In this document: positions 50,821-61,182 of the stretch, in pieces
Layout of the letters: the number at the start of each line of letters is the position of its first letter
How positions within the stretch are numbered: position 1 is the stretch's first letter
Assembly (NCBI GenBank): GCA_936450465.1
Contig: OW388296.1
Location: 51,620,931-51,684,930, forward strand
DNA: 64,000 bases
Direction: 5' to 3'
Source: Gibbula magus
Lineage: Eukaryota > Mollusca > Gastropoda > Trochida > Trochidae
Position numbers and translations under genes: made by a program
Notes under the pieces: generated by a model
Told to the model about the DNA's origin: nothing
What the model saw: the letters and a program-made list of their open reading frames with translations, nothing else
Databases searched by the model: none

Positions 50821-52302
50821 CCCTTAACATGCGGGCGACGGAATTATCCGGGCGGGCTATAAGCGATTCCTAGGTGTCTGAATACGGATCCCGGATACAA
50901 GACTTAGAATAATTCACGGCTGTCTAAGTACTTTTCTATCCCCCATACCGGGTCACGAGTCGATTGTGTCCGCGACCCGACCCATGAGAATGGCTGTATT
51001 TACGCATCGCGACCCGACATGAGAATAAAGCTTTGTTCAGTGTGTGGTCGGAATATCAAGCAAAATTCACACCAATTTGCGTGTGCATTGTTGACCCGTA
51101 ACGCATCGATAATTAGCTTTACAAAAGGCCAATTATGTCGGGCTTAGCCCCCGAAGCATTAATTCGCTTGAGGCTATTTTCACCCACGTGTTTGTATTGC
51201 CTCGGGTTTGCCTCGCCCCAGACTGCTATCTGCCTCGCATCTCGCGAGACGGGGAAAAAAATCGCTAACTCGCCTTACTCCCGCACTTCATATCATGTGA
51301 GCGAATTGTTTGTTTTAAAAAAAAAATACGGCAAAATAAAGGGGAAACAATGGACTACATTCCCATATAAAATTAGAAAATCTCAAAAAAATAATAAAGA
51401 CACAGCAAGCGCCGTGAAAAAGGTCATGTTTACACTTCATAAATTTTGAAACAATCGGCGATTTTCACAACTTCTAAAACATTTATCAAGGCTAAAATAC
51501 TGAATGCATTTTCATAATTTTTATATCACAATAAACCGAAAAGAATAATCTTTTATTCTATATAAAATGCGCAGATTTATTCACAGAAATAAAGATACAA
51601 TTTTACCTTTCTGAGAGGCATGTGAAACCAAACGGCACACAAACTAATCAACATATTTTCATCAGTTATGGTTCGAGGTTAGCGTTTATTTGAAAAGTCA
51701 AACAACATAACCATATTTGGGTTGACATGTGCTTATTTGTCAACTGGTTCGAGATTATGATTTCTTGGAAAAGTGCGATGAACGACCGTTTGCAATGCCG
51801 CATACATGTTGTAAGTATTGACGATTTTATAGGTGGAAATAAAGACAAACTTTACATAGCTATAGAATTATAACCAAAGGTCGCATTCTAATAATTTTTA
51901 TATCATTGTGAAGCTAGACATCTTGTCTTCAATTCCGTATATAAATGAATATATTTTTTCGTTTCGTATTTATGATATTACGAGGCCCGAATAAAAGACA
52001 ATCTTTCGAAAGTAATAGAATAAAAACGAAAAAACATGGAAAATTCATTCAAAGGTTCGGGTGTGAATTAGCCATTTGTGTACGGGTGTCGCTACTTGAA
52101 TTTGTATTGAACGCCCGTATATAGTCCTTATTCGCCATGTAGATGCGGTATATTTTGTAAAAACGATACCGGAATCGCCGCCTGGAAATTCCGCCAGCAG
52201 AGCTAGTTAGTGCCAAAGCCCAAACTACTGCTGCGAGCTGCGAGCCTGTAAATTCCGCCACAGGGGCTAAAAATGGTAAAATATATATACGCAACGTAAG
52301 GG
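50821..52302. mobile_element. piggyBac-like non-autonomous transposon, copy 1
   Basis: 1482 bp flanked by TTAA at 50817-50820 and 52303-52306. The termini are imperfect inverted repeats: CCCTTAACATGCGGGCGACG on the left, and CCCTTACGTTGCG on the right when reversed. TTAA target sites and CCCTT ends are typical of piggyBac elements. An open frame of 104 codons at 51135-51449 shows no transposase motif. The interior is more GC-rich than the intron around it. Confidence 0.7.
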
Positions 52303-52508
52303 TTAATAGTTGAGATAGTGTTAGTGATTGTATGCTCTATTTCACTGACATTGAATATGCATGAAAGCCTTTGTTTCTGAAGTTGTCCCAGCTGCCATGA
52401 GACTGTGTGCTAATGATAATATAATAATAAAGGTATTTATATCATGCACTTATCCTGACCAAATTTCACATGGATAATTCTTGTTTTCATTGTCACATCC
52501 CTGAAGAG

Positions 52509-52946
52509 TAGGGATGTCATGATACAGGTACCTCACGATACGATACGTATCATGATACTGAGGTCACGATTCGATACATATCACGATACAGTAAATGCGA
52601 CATTCTTGCGGAGAGATACCATTTCAGGATCTCAATACAACATTTCTAACAAGATAGTGAACAACAGTTAAAACAAATACAAGCCAACTTGATCATGAAT
52701 CTCATATTTTAATAGTTTTCCAACTTGAACATGAACAAAATGTCAGAACTGTATCAATTTCAAGAACTGAGTTTCTGAAATAAATAATGATGGAAAGTTT
52801 TATTTTTTTATTGGATTAATAAACACTAAAAAAATGATCGATATACACTAAAATTTGGATCGTGATTTATTTTACTGTATCGTGTATCGTATCTTGAACT
52901 GAACCACGGCGATGCACCGGTGCATCGGTGTATCGTGACGTTCCTA
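52509..52946. mobile_element. hAT-like MITE rich in CACGATAC/ATCGTGA words
   Basis: 438 bp flanked by CTGAAGAG (52501-52508) and CTGAGGAG (52947-52954), an 8-bp duplication with one mismatch. The ends are TAGGGATGTCATGATAC on the left and its near inverse GTATCGTGACGTTCCTA on the right. Subterminal regions are built from repeated CGATAC / GTATCG words. There is no transposase. Confidence 0.75.
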
Positions 52947-53248
52947 CTGAGGAGTTTACAAACCAGGTACCACATTGTTCTGCTGGGTGAACATACGCTT
53001 ATTTTGAAAAAGTGTTTTGGCCAAGGTGACTCACTAGGTACGGGCACCGGGATGTAGACTAACATTCACTCTTCGAAATAACTGTTTTCCTTATTAAGAA
53101 TAACATTTTACAATCAGTTCAAATAGTTACACAAAATGGAGCCCTGAAGATGCCTTGATTTCTGAGGAATATAGACTTTTATAATTTTCTATACTGGGCT
53201 GGTCGTCAATTGGATATTTTGCTCTAGGGCCTGGGAGACAGACTTTTT

Positions 53249-53310
53249 GGGATGTACTGGTACGTCAGTTGGTAACATTTTACCGGAAGGTTCGGGTTCG
53301 ATTCCCAGCT
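53249..53310 (+). other. tRNA-like fragment with perfect B box
   Basis: GGTTCGATTCC at 53295-53305 is a perfect pol III B box, and TACGTCAGTTGG at 53261-53272 resembles an A box. The two are about 22 bases apart, too close for a complete tRNA. This is probably a SINE head or a decayed tRNA-derived sequence. Confidence 0.4.
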
Positions 53311-53330
53311 TTCATATCAAAACATGTTAA

Positions 53331-53686
53331 AGGCGCTGTAGCACATTTTTTTCGCTCAAATAAGTTGATGAAATGTATTTTTGAAATAATGTCAACAATA
53401 GCAAAACACCCTTCTCTCTTCGGAAAATCAAGTTACAAATGAGTGTACATGGTTCCGTAAAGCCATGGGAATTGTTTTTGTCATTCGAAATAATAAAATG
53501 TGTTCACAATAAAATGGCCGCCATGCAATTTTTGCTTTATACGCATTACTGTTATTACCACTACGGATAATTGGTTTGTGTAATAAGATGTTTTACCCTC
53601 TAAAGTAAATATAAATGACATAAACCATCATAATAAATGAGAAATTTGAAAAAATAAAATTTGCAAAAAAACGTGCTACAGCGCCT
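53331..53686. mobile_element. TTAA-flanked MITE with AGGCGCTGTAGCAC ends
   Basis: 356 bp between TTAA at 53327-53330 and 53687-53690. Terminal inverted repeats AGGCGCTGTAGCAC / GTGCTACAGCGCCT are perfect over 14 bp and continue into runs of T and A. The interior is AT-rich and non-coding. Confidence 0.8.
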
Positions 53687-54935
53687 TTAAAAGATAGGAG
53701 TTGTGGCTTCCATGCTTGGTGCTCAACATTATATGAATAGAACAACGCTTAAACTGGCGCTGCACTGTGGCTGCCGGTGCCAAGGACAGAAAACAAATTT
53801 CTGATTTCGTTGTAATGAGGACAATAAAGTATTAACATTATAAATAAACAAAGAATATGCTATGTTGATTTAAAGAGAAAATGATTATTTGAAAATATCA
53901 TTGATTGATTATACAACGGTGGGGTGATTGAAAAATCTACATGTTTGGGGCCTTGAAACCAGGTAGATGTTACTGGTTGGACCAAATAAAGTTGGCATGA
54001 CTGGTTTACAAGGGTTGATGATTTTGTTTTATGTTAACCATTTTCTGTATATTTTTGAGCTTAGAAGGATTTTTCTTGAGCTAAAAGTCAGTATGTATGA
54101 AATTACGATCAAAATGTTTCCTGCCCGAAGCTATCATTTTGTTAAAAGCCTAGACCAAAAGTAACCAGTTTACCAGCTGTAAGAGGGGCGGGCCCTAAAC
54201 AGATTGGTGGTGGCAAAGAAAGTTGTATTGTAACTTATCAGGTGTTGTCAAGTGAAGTACAGTGTGAGAACAGTAAGGCGTTGTAAATATACAGATAACA
54301 CGGGTCAGTGTGAACCCAGCTGTTGTTTATCTAGCTGATACAATACAGTGATACTAAGCATGATATTTTCATGTTAGATAACATTCGTTTGTATTCTGAT
54401 ATTTTTTTGCATGGAAGTCTGTTCTGCAAATTGGTCGGCTGTAGAGAATTGAGTGTTAATTGTCAACATATAAGAGGGATATTCACTTCACTATTCATTG
54501 CACATGGTGACGCTTTACACATATGGTTGGTTAACACTCGCACATGGTCAACACCGCATATTGTCACGCTCGTCTCACAGTGACTTTGTACCAGCCTCAC
54601 ACCTCTGGTCATGTGCAGTAAACACATCTGGTCATGCGCCGTATAGACATCAACATTGGGTTGTCATCAGTTAATTTTGTATGCTTTGCAGCAGTGAAAT
54701 TTTGAAATTCAGTACTTTATCACCAAGGCTAATTAAAAACAGTGAAATATTTCTCGAGTATCGGCACATCACTTTTATTTGTGTGCGTGACAGTTTTTTA
54801 TTGTCATTTAAAAAATTAATTATGAATTGCTGCATCATTTTTGTTATTCTCCATAATTAATTTGTCCACCAAATATATTGGGATGTAAGAATGGTTGTGC
54901 TTGTATTTTTCTTCTTCTATTCTCTATGTTGGTGG

Positions 54936-55317
54936 TGGCACGTGGTCCTGTGCATAGCTCAGTCGACCGCTATCAGTGAAGTTCAGCAACAATGGGCGCG
55001 GCTTGCTACCCCCGCTACATTGCTGGATAAACTGAGAGTTGAAGGGTTATTCCCTGCCCCACACTGAGACAAAAGTTGAGACACTTGTGGTGTCACCCTC
55101 GGTAGGTGACTCAGTTCGAAGTGTGCCTCTGTCAACCCAGGAGTAAATGGATACCTGGTATGATACGATGGTAGTCTGAATTTGAACCTAGAGCGCCTGT
55201 ATTCTCCTCAGGGGGCGTATGAGTTGACCAGGGGTGATATGTCGACCAGTGCTTTGAGCATGCAATGTGCATGGATATATGCGCAATAATGGATTATTAT
55301 TATTTTTATTTACTTCA
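54936..55317 (+). mobile_element. SINE with ACCTGG core and LINE-type (ATT)n tail
   Basis: The core ACCCAGGAGTAAATGGATAC then CTGG matches that of the SINE at 42839-43070. The 3' end (AGTGCTTTGAGCATGCAATG, GGATATATGCGCAATAATGG, (ATT)n) closely resembles the tail of the LINE fragment in array unit 8. The 5' head holds an A-box-like TAGCTCAGTCGA, but no clear B box was found. Confidence 0.6.
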
Positions 55318-55435
55318 AGAACTTCCAAGCTATATTTCGATGGAAAAAATTTAATTTATGTCCCTCACTTCTTTTCCAACAAAAAATGAAAAAAAAATTT
55401 TTAAAAAATGTACCAGAGAGACATTAAACTGTTTT

Positions 55436-55600
55436 TATGCAGCCCAATAGTTCAAACAAGTTCAAACCAGCACTCTCAGGCTTCACTGCAATATCACTAG
55501 CTGTCATTATACAAGTGAGACCCTCTTGAAGGAAAGGTGTGTAAAACATGCTAACCATCGCCCTAGAGCCTCATTAAAACTCATTCACCTTACGTCACCT
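55436..55600 (+). mobile_element. Degenerate SINE fragment (CACCT-tailed family?)
   Basis: Weak similarity to the 3' half of the CACCT-tailed SINE: GGCTTCACTGCAATATCACT, GTGAGACCCTCTTGAAGG, then ACTCATTCACCTTACGTCAC. It is much more diverged than the other copies. Confidence 0.35.
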
Positions 55601-56609
55601 GAGTTTCTTTGAAATAAAAAATAGCTTGTAAGTTGTGTTATAAGATAGGCCTGTTATGATTTTTATGGACACTGTCAAGAATAATTGTCATGTGCTGTTT
55701 TCATATCCTATTTTCTTTTAATCCTTGTCCATACCTTAACAAGGCTTCTATGTGTTCTTTCAATCCTTATTTGTACTGTGCAATATTAGGTCACTGGTTA
55801 TGCGTTCATTGATAAAAATGCAAAGTCATTTTCACAATCTGGCTATTCTCATGGGAACACGTAATACTTATTTTCTTGTCTGGAACTTATCCCTAAACCA
55901 AAAGGAAATTCATTCATGGAAATTGGCACATTTGCAGATGTGAATCAATGTTTGCTATTTGCCATTGCTCTCATCTAGTTATGATTTTTAAGGATTTTTA
56001 AGATTATTTTACTATTAGAAATTACTAGAAATACAAGAAATTTGCTGCAAAGGGGTAAAAAAATAACATTATCAAGGCACTAGCAATTCAGACTGGAGAA
56101 TTTCGTAAAGTACTAGTCCAAAACCATTTCAGTTAGCAAGATGCGTTAACAGTGTTACATCATCCTAAAATTTACACTAGCCTTTTGGACTACCTGTCTA
56201 AACATTTTACTAGCTCTGCAATATTTTTATTAGCCATGGGCTAATGGGCTAATTTCAAACCTTAATGAAATTTCTTCAAATCATTGTGTTAAAAAGGATG
56301 TCTTATGCTAGTCATCCTAAATAGTGGATACGCTGATACTGCCCTCTGTGTAAACATGAACTGGTAACATAATCGTTAAGTGAGTTTATGATGTTTAGAC
56401 AGACATATACAAAGGAAATTCAGTAAATAAAATTATGCTTCATCTTTTCAAAGATTCCTGGATTTCAATAAGATCAAAGGCATCCAGATGAACTGTTGTG
56501 TTCATGTTGAATGTGTTTTCCATGTTTATCTTCTTATATTGTGGGAGAGACCGTGTTTTGACATCATTCATATAAGCCAGGGTGTCCTGTCCGTTAAATC
56601 TCCACTCAT

Positions 56610-56825
56610 ACCTTCCAGGCTTCAGATCAAGAGGTCCAGGTTCGAATCCCTGCAGGGGCACGGCAACTTTGTCTGCAGTAGAGAACTGTTCTACATGCAG
56701 TAAGGTTTGGGTGCAATGCTACACTGAATTTCAGCGCAGTACTACCCATTGTAGTTCCAGTCGATTCTCGTAGGTTTTGCCATAATGCATAGCCACCATG
56801 ACGTTGCAGGCTTTCTTCAGATGGG
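56610..56825 (+). mobile_element. CACCT-tailed SINE, copy D (3'-truncated)
   Basis: The tRNA-like head TCAAGAGGTCCAGGTTCGAA leads into the family body (GTAGAGAACTGTTCTACATG, GGTTTGGGTGCAATGCTACA). It stops at GCAGGCTTTCTT, before the CACCT tail. Confidence 0.75.
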
Positions 56826-57319
56826 AGATAATGCCAATAGATCTGTTTCTTTAAAGATCTGTATGCGATTTAGATGTTTTGTGAAGAAAGATGTTATTTA
56901 GAGATGAATGCAAGAATTTAACCAAAACATCATGTCTGAAGTCAGAATGAAAAACTTTGTTATAGATCGGGATAAAAATTTTGAAAAAAAATGAAAGTGT
57001 GACTACCTGTTAAAACTTTACAAACTTAAATTTATGTAAGCCAACCAGGTGTATAAATATAATAAGATAGTGAGAGTCATCACCTGTGAGAGTTACAGCT
57101 AGTGAACTTAACATGTGTCATGTTTCAAGACTTACCTTATCTCATTTAAAATGCAGTTTTTGTAGATGTATTTTGGCAGTGTTGATGTCCTCCAAAATAT
57201 GGCTCATTTCCGTAATGTACCAGGGGAATCATTCATTCAACATAAAAAGTCCTCAATATAAAATAATAAAACAAATTATTATGTGTTATTAAAAGATACA
57301 ATTCATGAAATATGGGTAA

Positions 57320-57490
57320 TGTTTACTGTATACATTGAAACCCTGTTTATCCGCATGATTTCGTTACAGTTGAAAATGGTCAAGATAACGAATCATTATT
57401 TGCATAGAAATGCAAAGAGAAGATTTAAAATACTGCTGTGCAGATGGCCGGGTTCCCGGATATACGGGGTCCGGGTAAATGAGATCTTAC
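57320..57490. mobile_element. Possible pogo-like MITE remnant
   Basis: CATTGAAACCCTGTTTATCC on the left and GGATATACGGGGTCCGGGTA on the right are roughly inverted and resemble the ACCC...TTATCCG ends of pogo/Tigger-type elements. Boundaries and target duplication are not clear. Confidence 0.3.
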
Positions 57491-57766
57491 TATATTTGTG
57501 AATATTTTTCTCAAATGAACTTGATGTTTATGGATTCAACAGTCTTTCATTAATTTGGTTTCTGACGTACGTTTAAGCTTCACGCCCACAATTGTAAACA
57601 ATTTATTGTTTTTGTTAATAACAATATGAACATCATACATGTATGCATCACATCCACCGTTTATTAATTGGAGGTTTGATGTATGCATGAATCTATACCG
57701 AAAAAACAAGACAAAAATTATTTATTGCTTTTGTATCTAGAAAAGCCAGTATAAACATTGTTTTAT

Positions 57767-58555
57767 ATGGAAATTCAGTGGGTTGATGGAGTCACATATG
57801 CTATATGTTAGTATAATGCTGTTATGGGGAAGTACTGACTGTTGCTAAATAGAGGGGCGGGATAGCGCGTTCGGCTTTGGATCAAGAGGTCCGGGGTTCG
57901 AATCCCGCCAGGGGCACGGCAACTTTGTCTGCAGTAGAGAACTGTTCTACACGCAGTAAGGTTTGGGTGCAATGCTAAACTGAATTTCAGTGTAGTACCA
58001 CCCATGGTTCGCTAGTTCCAGCCGATGCTCGCAGGTTTCACCGCAATGCATAGCCACAAGGCGTTGCGGGCTTTCTCCCTGCCAAAATACTAGCAGCCGC
58101 AATATAAGTGAAATACTCTTGAAAGCTGCGTTAAACCCCAACTCACCTCACCTCACCTCACCTATTGTTAGAATTCTAGTTGATTCATTATAGTGAAGAT
58201 ATAAAGGTGAAATTATTATTTTCTTATAGAAAACTGACAATGTACCACAACTGGCCTTCGTTTGTTAGTCAAACGTAATTCTGACAACTTATCTGCAAGG
58301 GACAAAAAGCAAAGTGGGTCGGTAATGGTGAATAGGTCATATAACTACTGTGCATGTAAATGAGATGTGTAGTTTCGGTTTCTGCACATGAAAAGGCTGT
58401 ATGATTTTCATTGAAAACAAGTGATTATCATATTTGGTGATTTGGGATGAATATGCAAGTTGAGTGAAATTATTTGATTGAAATCAGCACATATGGTATT
58501 TTGGAACGTATCAAATGAAAGTCAAATAAAATTATGAAAAACACTGAATGTCACT
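57767..58555. mobile_element. Old TTAA-type MITE interrupted by SINE copy E
   Basis: The ends ATGGAAATTCAGTG and CACTGAATGTCACT are inverted, and TTAA follows at 58556-58559. Internal words (GGGAAGTACTGACTGTTGC, GACAATGTACC, AGTCAAACGTAATT, TAGGTCATATAA) are shared with the cleaner copy at 59028-59395. A SINE (57852-58163) sits inside it, so the MITE is the older insertion. Confidence 0.6.
57852..58163 (+). mobile_element. CACCT-tailed SINE, copy E (most complete)
   Basis: Best-preserved member. The head includes GATAGCGCGTTCGGCTTTGG and a perfect B box (GGGGTTCGAATCCCGCC), followed by the full body and a tail of (CACCT)n ending at 58163. It is inserted in an older MITE. Confidence 0.85.
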
Positions 58556-58802
58556 TTAAGAGACATTTGGTGCATATTAGAAACTGAAGCCTTCCATTTT
58601 GCGAACTATTTGAGAACTTTCTCTTGAAGAAATTGATATACCTTTTACAGACTGTTATGCTTTAAATATAACTATCAATGTGCTCTTTTCTCTTGTTTAA
58701 AGGGAGAGTTTTTTAGGTTATTTTTCGAAATTCACAGGGATGTTTCTCTTCAAATATATCTTAACGCATTATAACACAATTCAGTTTTAACATATAAACA
58801 TG

Positions 58803-58928
58803 TACTGGACAAAATAAGGATTTTAGATGTTTTATTATTAATATTTCATTAGTATGTCAAGTAAAAAATACATCAATATGTATAATATCAAAATCTCAAA
58901 ATATCCCTAATTATTTTTGTCCAGTGTA
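58803..58928. mobile_element. Short mariner-like MITE
   Basis: TACTGGACAAAATAAGG at the left and its near inverse TTATTTTTGTCCAGTGTA at the right enclose about 126 bp of AT-rich sequence. TA at both borders and CTGGACAAAA-type ends fit a Tc1/mariner-derived MITE. Confidence 0.5.
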
Positions 58929-59027
58929 ATATTTTTGTGACTTTAGATGTGACAATTTGACAAAGACATGTAAAGCGTGTAATAACAAGTGAAGCGCTGT
59001 GAGAGAGGAAGCTTTGCTATGGCTTAA

Positions 59028-59395
59028 AGGTACATCCATTGTGTTGTTTGGGGTCACATATGGTAAACGTTATAAATTGTAGTATGTTATCGGGAAGTAC
59101 TGACTGTTGCCGAAAATTGCCTTTTTGATCTTAGTCGACTTAGTATATTGACGATATGAAGGTAAAAGTAGTGATTTCTGATCGAAAACCGGACAATGTA
59201 CCGCGTGTTGCGCGTGCCAATGAGTCAAACGTAATTTTGAAATCTTATGTATAGCAGACAAACTGATAAATTGTGCTTGTTCATGTTTCATAGGTCATAT
59301 AATTACTGTGCATGTAAATTGGACGTGTAGTTTTGGTTTCTACACGGAACGTATTAAAGCTTAATTATTTTTTATGAAACACAATGGATGCACCT
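59028..59395. mobile_element. TTAA-flanked MITE with AGGTACATCCATTGTGTT ends
   Basis: 368 bp between TTAA at 59024-59027 and 59396-59399. The left end AGGTACATCCATTGTGTT pairs with the right end AACACAATGGATGCACCT at all but one position. It is a second, better copy of the family seen at 57767-58555. Confidence 0.8.
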
Positions 59396-60109
59396 TTAAC
59401 AAGACATTGTTCATCAGTCTCTGGATAAATTATTTGTTTCTCTGTTGATATGTATGTATCATTATAACAAAGTTATAAAATAGCATTTCTTGTGATTTCA
59501 TATCATGCACAAAAGACAAAATGGTGGACAACATGATAAAACTGTTTTAAAACAGTGTAATATTTATATATAGCAGACACAAATTTCAATTTTTAAAATG
59601 AAACAAGTATTGTAACGCCTTGTCTTACTTTATAATAAGACAGTTTAAGATTTATTCTGTGGAGATTTTTTCAAACTTTGGATAATAAAAGCCTTGACCT
59701 TTCTTTCTTTAGATATTTGAATTAAAAGCAGAAGTAATCTCTAGGTGTCAAGTGTATTTATTTCAGACCAATTTTTGACTTGTGCTGAAATTATAGTTAT
59801 AAAATAATAAATGCTTGTTTTATGTTTGATACATATTCTAACCCTGCTAGTTTGCTGATGTGTCTAAATCACAACCATTTGTATACTGTTACATGAAAAA
59901 ATTCTGACAACATAAAATTTATATAAATCATATTATATATTAATTATATGAATAAACACTTGGAGATGATTTATAGTGCTTTTCCTCACATTACAGTTAT
60001 GAAAGAAACTGTGAATCTAGTTTTGTTAAGAAAACTGTTCTAAGTTGGCAGCTGTCAATTCTAGGAAAAATGTAAAAAAGAGCAGGGATGGTGTTTGGGA
60101 GGATATTAT

Positions 60110-60969
60110 CCCTTAACTTGTGGGTCCTGTATTGATCGTTTTTTCGTTTTGTATTTATGATATTATGAGGCCCAAATTAAAGACAATCTTTCGAAAGTAA
60201 TAGAACAAAAATGAAAAATCATAGAAAATTCATTCAAAGTTGCGGGTGTGAAATAGCCATCTGCGACTTGAATTTTGTATTGAACGCCCGTATATAGTCC
60301 GTTTTCGCGATGTAGATGCGATATATTTTGTAAAAACTAGGGGTGACTATTGACCCAAAGAGACTATTGCGATAGCGATAGTCTATTGCCACTTACTATT
60401 GCGATAGAGATAGACTATTGTAACTCACTATTGCAATAACTATTGCGATAGTCTTTTTTTGTACAAATACGCAATAATCAGCTAGATTTCTGATAGATTT
60501 TAGTAGAAATGTTTAATTGATATAAGGACTATGGATCCAAAATCAGTAAAGAAATCATAAATGAAAAGACTTTTTGTCATTTTGCTATTTCCTATCTCTA
60601 GTTCTTCCCTTTTGACATTCTAAAATGAAAAATGTTGAATTAAATGCAGTGAGGCTTGTGTAAATCATTCATAATTAAGGGAAATTTAATTGTTTCGATA
60701 GTATCGATAGTTAACCTTACTATTGCGATAGCGATAGTGTTTTTGTATATACTATCGATAGAGTACTATTGCCAAGCCAACTATTGCGATGCATCGATAG
60801 TTCGATGTGTTGTTACACCCCTAGTAAAAACGGTACCGGAATTGCCGCCTGGAAATTCCGCCAGCAGAGCTTATTAGTGCCTAAGTCAAAATACTTCTGC
60901 GAGCTGGAGGGTCTGTAAATTCTGCCACAGAGGCTATAATGGGTAAAATAGAAATACGCAACGTGAGGG
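60110..60969. mobile_element. piggyBac-like non-autonomous transposon, copy 2 (with nested hAT-like element)
   Basis: The left end CCCTTAACTTGTGGGTCC follows TTAT (60106-60109) and the right end AACGTGAGGG precedes TTAT (60970-60973). Long stretches match copy 1, for example GACAATCTTTCGAAAGTAAT, GAACGCCCGTATATAGTCC and CCGCCTGGAAATTCCGCCAG. About 1 kb of the copy 1 interior is missing. A 486-bp element is inserted at 60338. Confidence 0.7.
60338..60823. mobile_element. hAT-like MITE nested in a piggyBac-like element
   Basis: 486 bp flanked by perfect 8-bp duplications GTAAAAAC (60330-60337 and 60824-60831). The uninterrupted site is visible in the related element near 52158. Termini are TAGGGGTG and CACCCCTA. 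The interior is built from repeated ACTATTGCGATAGCGATAG words and ends in a GCATCGATAGTTCGATG palindromic region. There is no transposase. Confidence 0.85.
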
Positions 60970-60995
60970 TTATTAGCCCTCAAATTGCTTTATTT

Positions 60996-61035
60996 TATTT
61001 TACCCTTATTAGCCCCTGTGGCGGAATATTCGGAC
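60996..61035 (-). mobile_element. Fragment of a piggyBac-like end, inverted
   Basis: ACCCTTATTAGCCCCTGTGG followed by CGGAATATTCGGACC resembles the reverse complement of the right end of the piggyBac-like elements (AATTCCGCCACAGGGGCTAA in copy 1). It is only a short fragment. Confidence 0.4.
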
Positions 61036-61097
61036 CCTGATTGACTGTCGAAAAACTATGTCCCCTTTCAGGGTTCGCTTTCGTGGATATATGAATG

Positions 61098-61182
61098 TAC
61101 CGTATATTACCGGGTATAAGTCGAGAATTTGATACCAAAAATTAGGGGGTTAAGGAGGGGGGTCGACTTATACACAGGGTCT
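61098..61182. repeat. Short inverted-repeat element (ATAAGTCGA / TCGACTTAT)
   Basis: GGTATAAGTCGAGAATTTG and GGGGTCGACTTATACAC form inverted arms around a purine-rich centre (TTAGGGGGTTAAGGAGGGGG). It is probably the terminal part of a MITE; no target duplication could be assigned. Confidence 0.4.

Noticed and set aside
51135..51449. 104-codon open frame as a transposase or host gene
   Set aside because: It lies inside a piggyBac-like MITE, has no DDE-type or zinc-finger pattern, and does not resemble a family I know.
56440..56773. Several 60-70-codon frames around SINE copies (also 48419-48819, 57808-58141)
   Set aside because: They recur wherever the SINE occurs and are translations of the SINE body.
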